Positions 5,711 to 5,888 of a stretch of DNA of 5,888 bases are shown one piece after another. Made by a program: the position numbers and the translations under genes. The notes below the pieces were generated by a model. That model saw nothing but the letters and a program-made list of their open reading frames with translations. It was not told where the DNA came from and did not search any database. Source of the stretch: Dechloromonas sp. (GTDB taxonomy: Bacteria > Pseudomonadota > Gammaproteobacteria > Burkholderiales > Rhodocyclaceae); the NCBI GenBank assembly GCA_013363835.1, contig CP054864.1:1799137-1805024 (forward strand). Reading direction: 5' to 3'. Numbering within the stretch: the first letter of the stretch is position 1; every line of letters begins with the position of its first letter.

Positions 5711-5888
5711 ATGAATGCTCGCAAAATTCCTCTTTGGCGTCGATTCACGCTATGTTTTACCGCGCTGTCGCTGGTAGCACCGTGGCCCCTGATTCCGTCG
5801 GCAATGGCGGCGCCAACCCGCTGACGCTGAGCCAGATACCGTTGTTCATTACGGCCGGCACCAAGGCCAACGTGCTGCTGATTCTGAC
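5711..5888 (+). pseudogene. pilY1: PilY1-type tip adhesin, N-terminus only, frameshifted
   Basis: PilY1 is a large secreted or pilus-tip protein (commonly over 1,000 residues) with a C-terminal beta-propeller and calcium sites. It is needed for pilus extension and adhesion. Only the first 178 bases are present. They encode a Sec signal peptide: basic MNARKIPLWRR, a hydrophobic core through LSLVAPWPLIPS, and an AMA cleavage region near residue 32. The frame as written stops after 37 codons at 5822-5824. One added base near 5806-5813 continues as NPLTLSQIPLFITAGTKANV and then LLIL, the typical mature PilY1 N-terminus that leads into the region of PilY1 before the propeller. The assignment rests on this motif and on its place directly after pilX with a good ribosome site. 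Confidence 0.8.

Overview
The window looks like a chromosomal segment of a betaproteobacterium, most likely from or near the Rhodocyclales. The reasons are the high G+C content, the arginine genes argD-argF beside a DUF3579-type gene and rpsT, and a betaproteobacterial-type minor-pilin operon (fimT-pilV-pilW-pilX-pilY1). I see no mobile element, CRISPR array, rRNA or tRNA. This is essentially core genome, not an accessory island.

Layout. Positions 1-1836 (minus strand) hold argD and then argF, separated by 2 bp; argF runs off the left edge. The two enzymes catalyse the acetylornithine aminotransferase and ornithine carbamoyltransferase steps of arginine synthesis. Positions 1837-2120 are a divergent intergenic region. 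It carries a terminator-like hairpin just before argD, preceded by a 9-codon reading frame with two adjacent Arg codons (a speculative attenuator), and on the plus strand a probable extended -10 promoter for the next gene. Positions 2121-2417 (plus) hold a small DUF3579-like gene broken by frameshifts. It converges on rpsT (2486-2755, minus), and a UUCG-type hairpin between them can terminate both. Positions 2756-2969 hold the rpsT promoter and the region upstream of the pilin operon.

Positions 2970-5888 (plus) are the type IV pilus minor-pilin cluster: fimT, pilV, pilW, pilX and the start of pilY1. In characterised systems the minor pilins form a tip/initiation complex that primes pilus assembly and carries the large adhesin PilY1.

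The most striking property of the window is not a new system. DUF3579, fimT, pilX and pilY1, and the 3' end of pilW, are each disrupted by apparent single-base losses (about ten to eleven in 3.7 kb). All have the same sign, most lie in runs of three to five G or C, and each is repaired by adding one base so that a family-typical protein continues. argF (as far as seen), argD, rpsT and pilV are intact. Homopolymer under-calling in the source sequence is the simplest explanation. The best biological lead is the putative arginine leader in front of argD.
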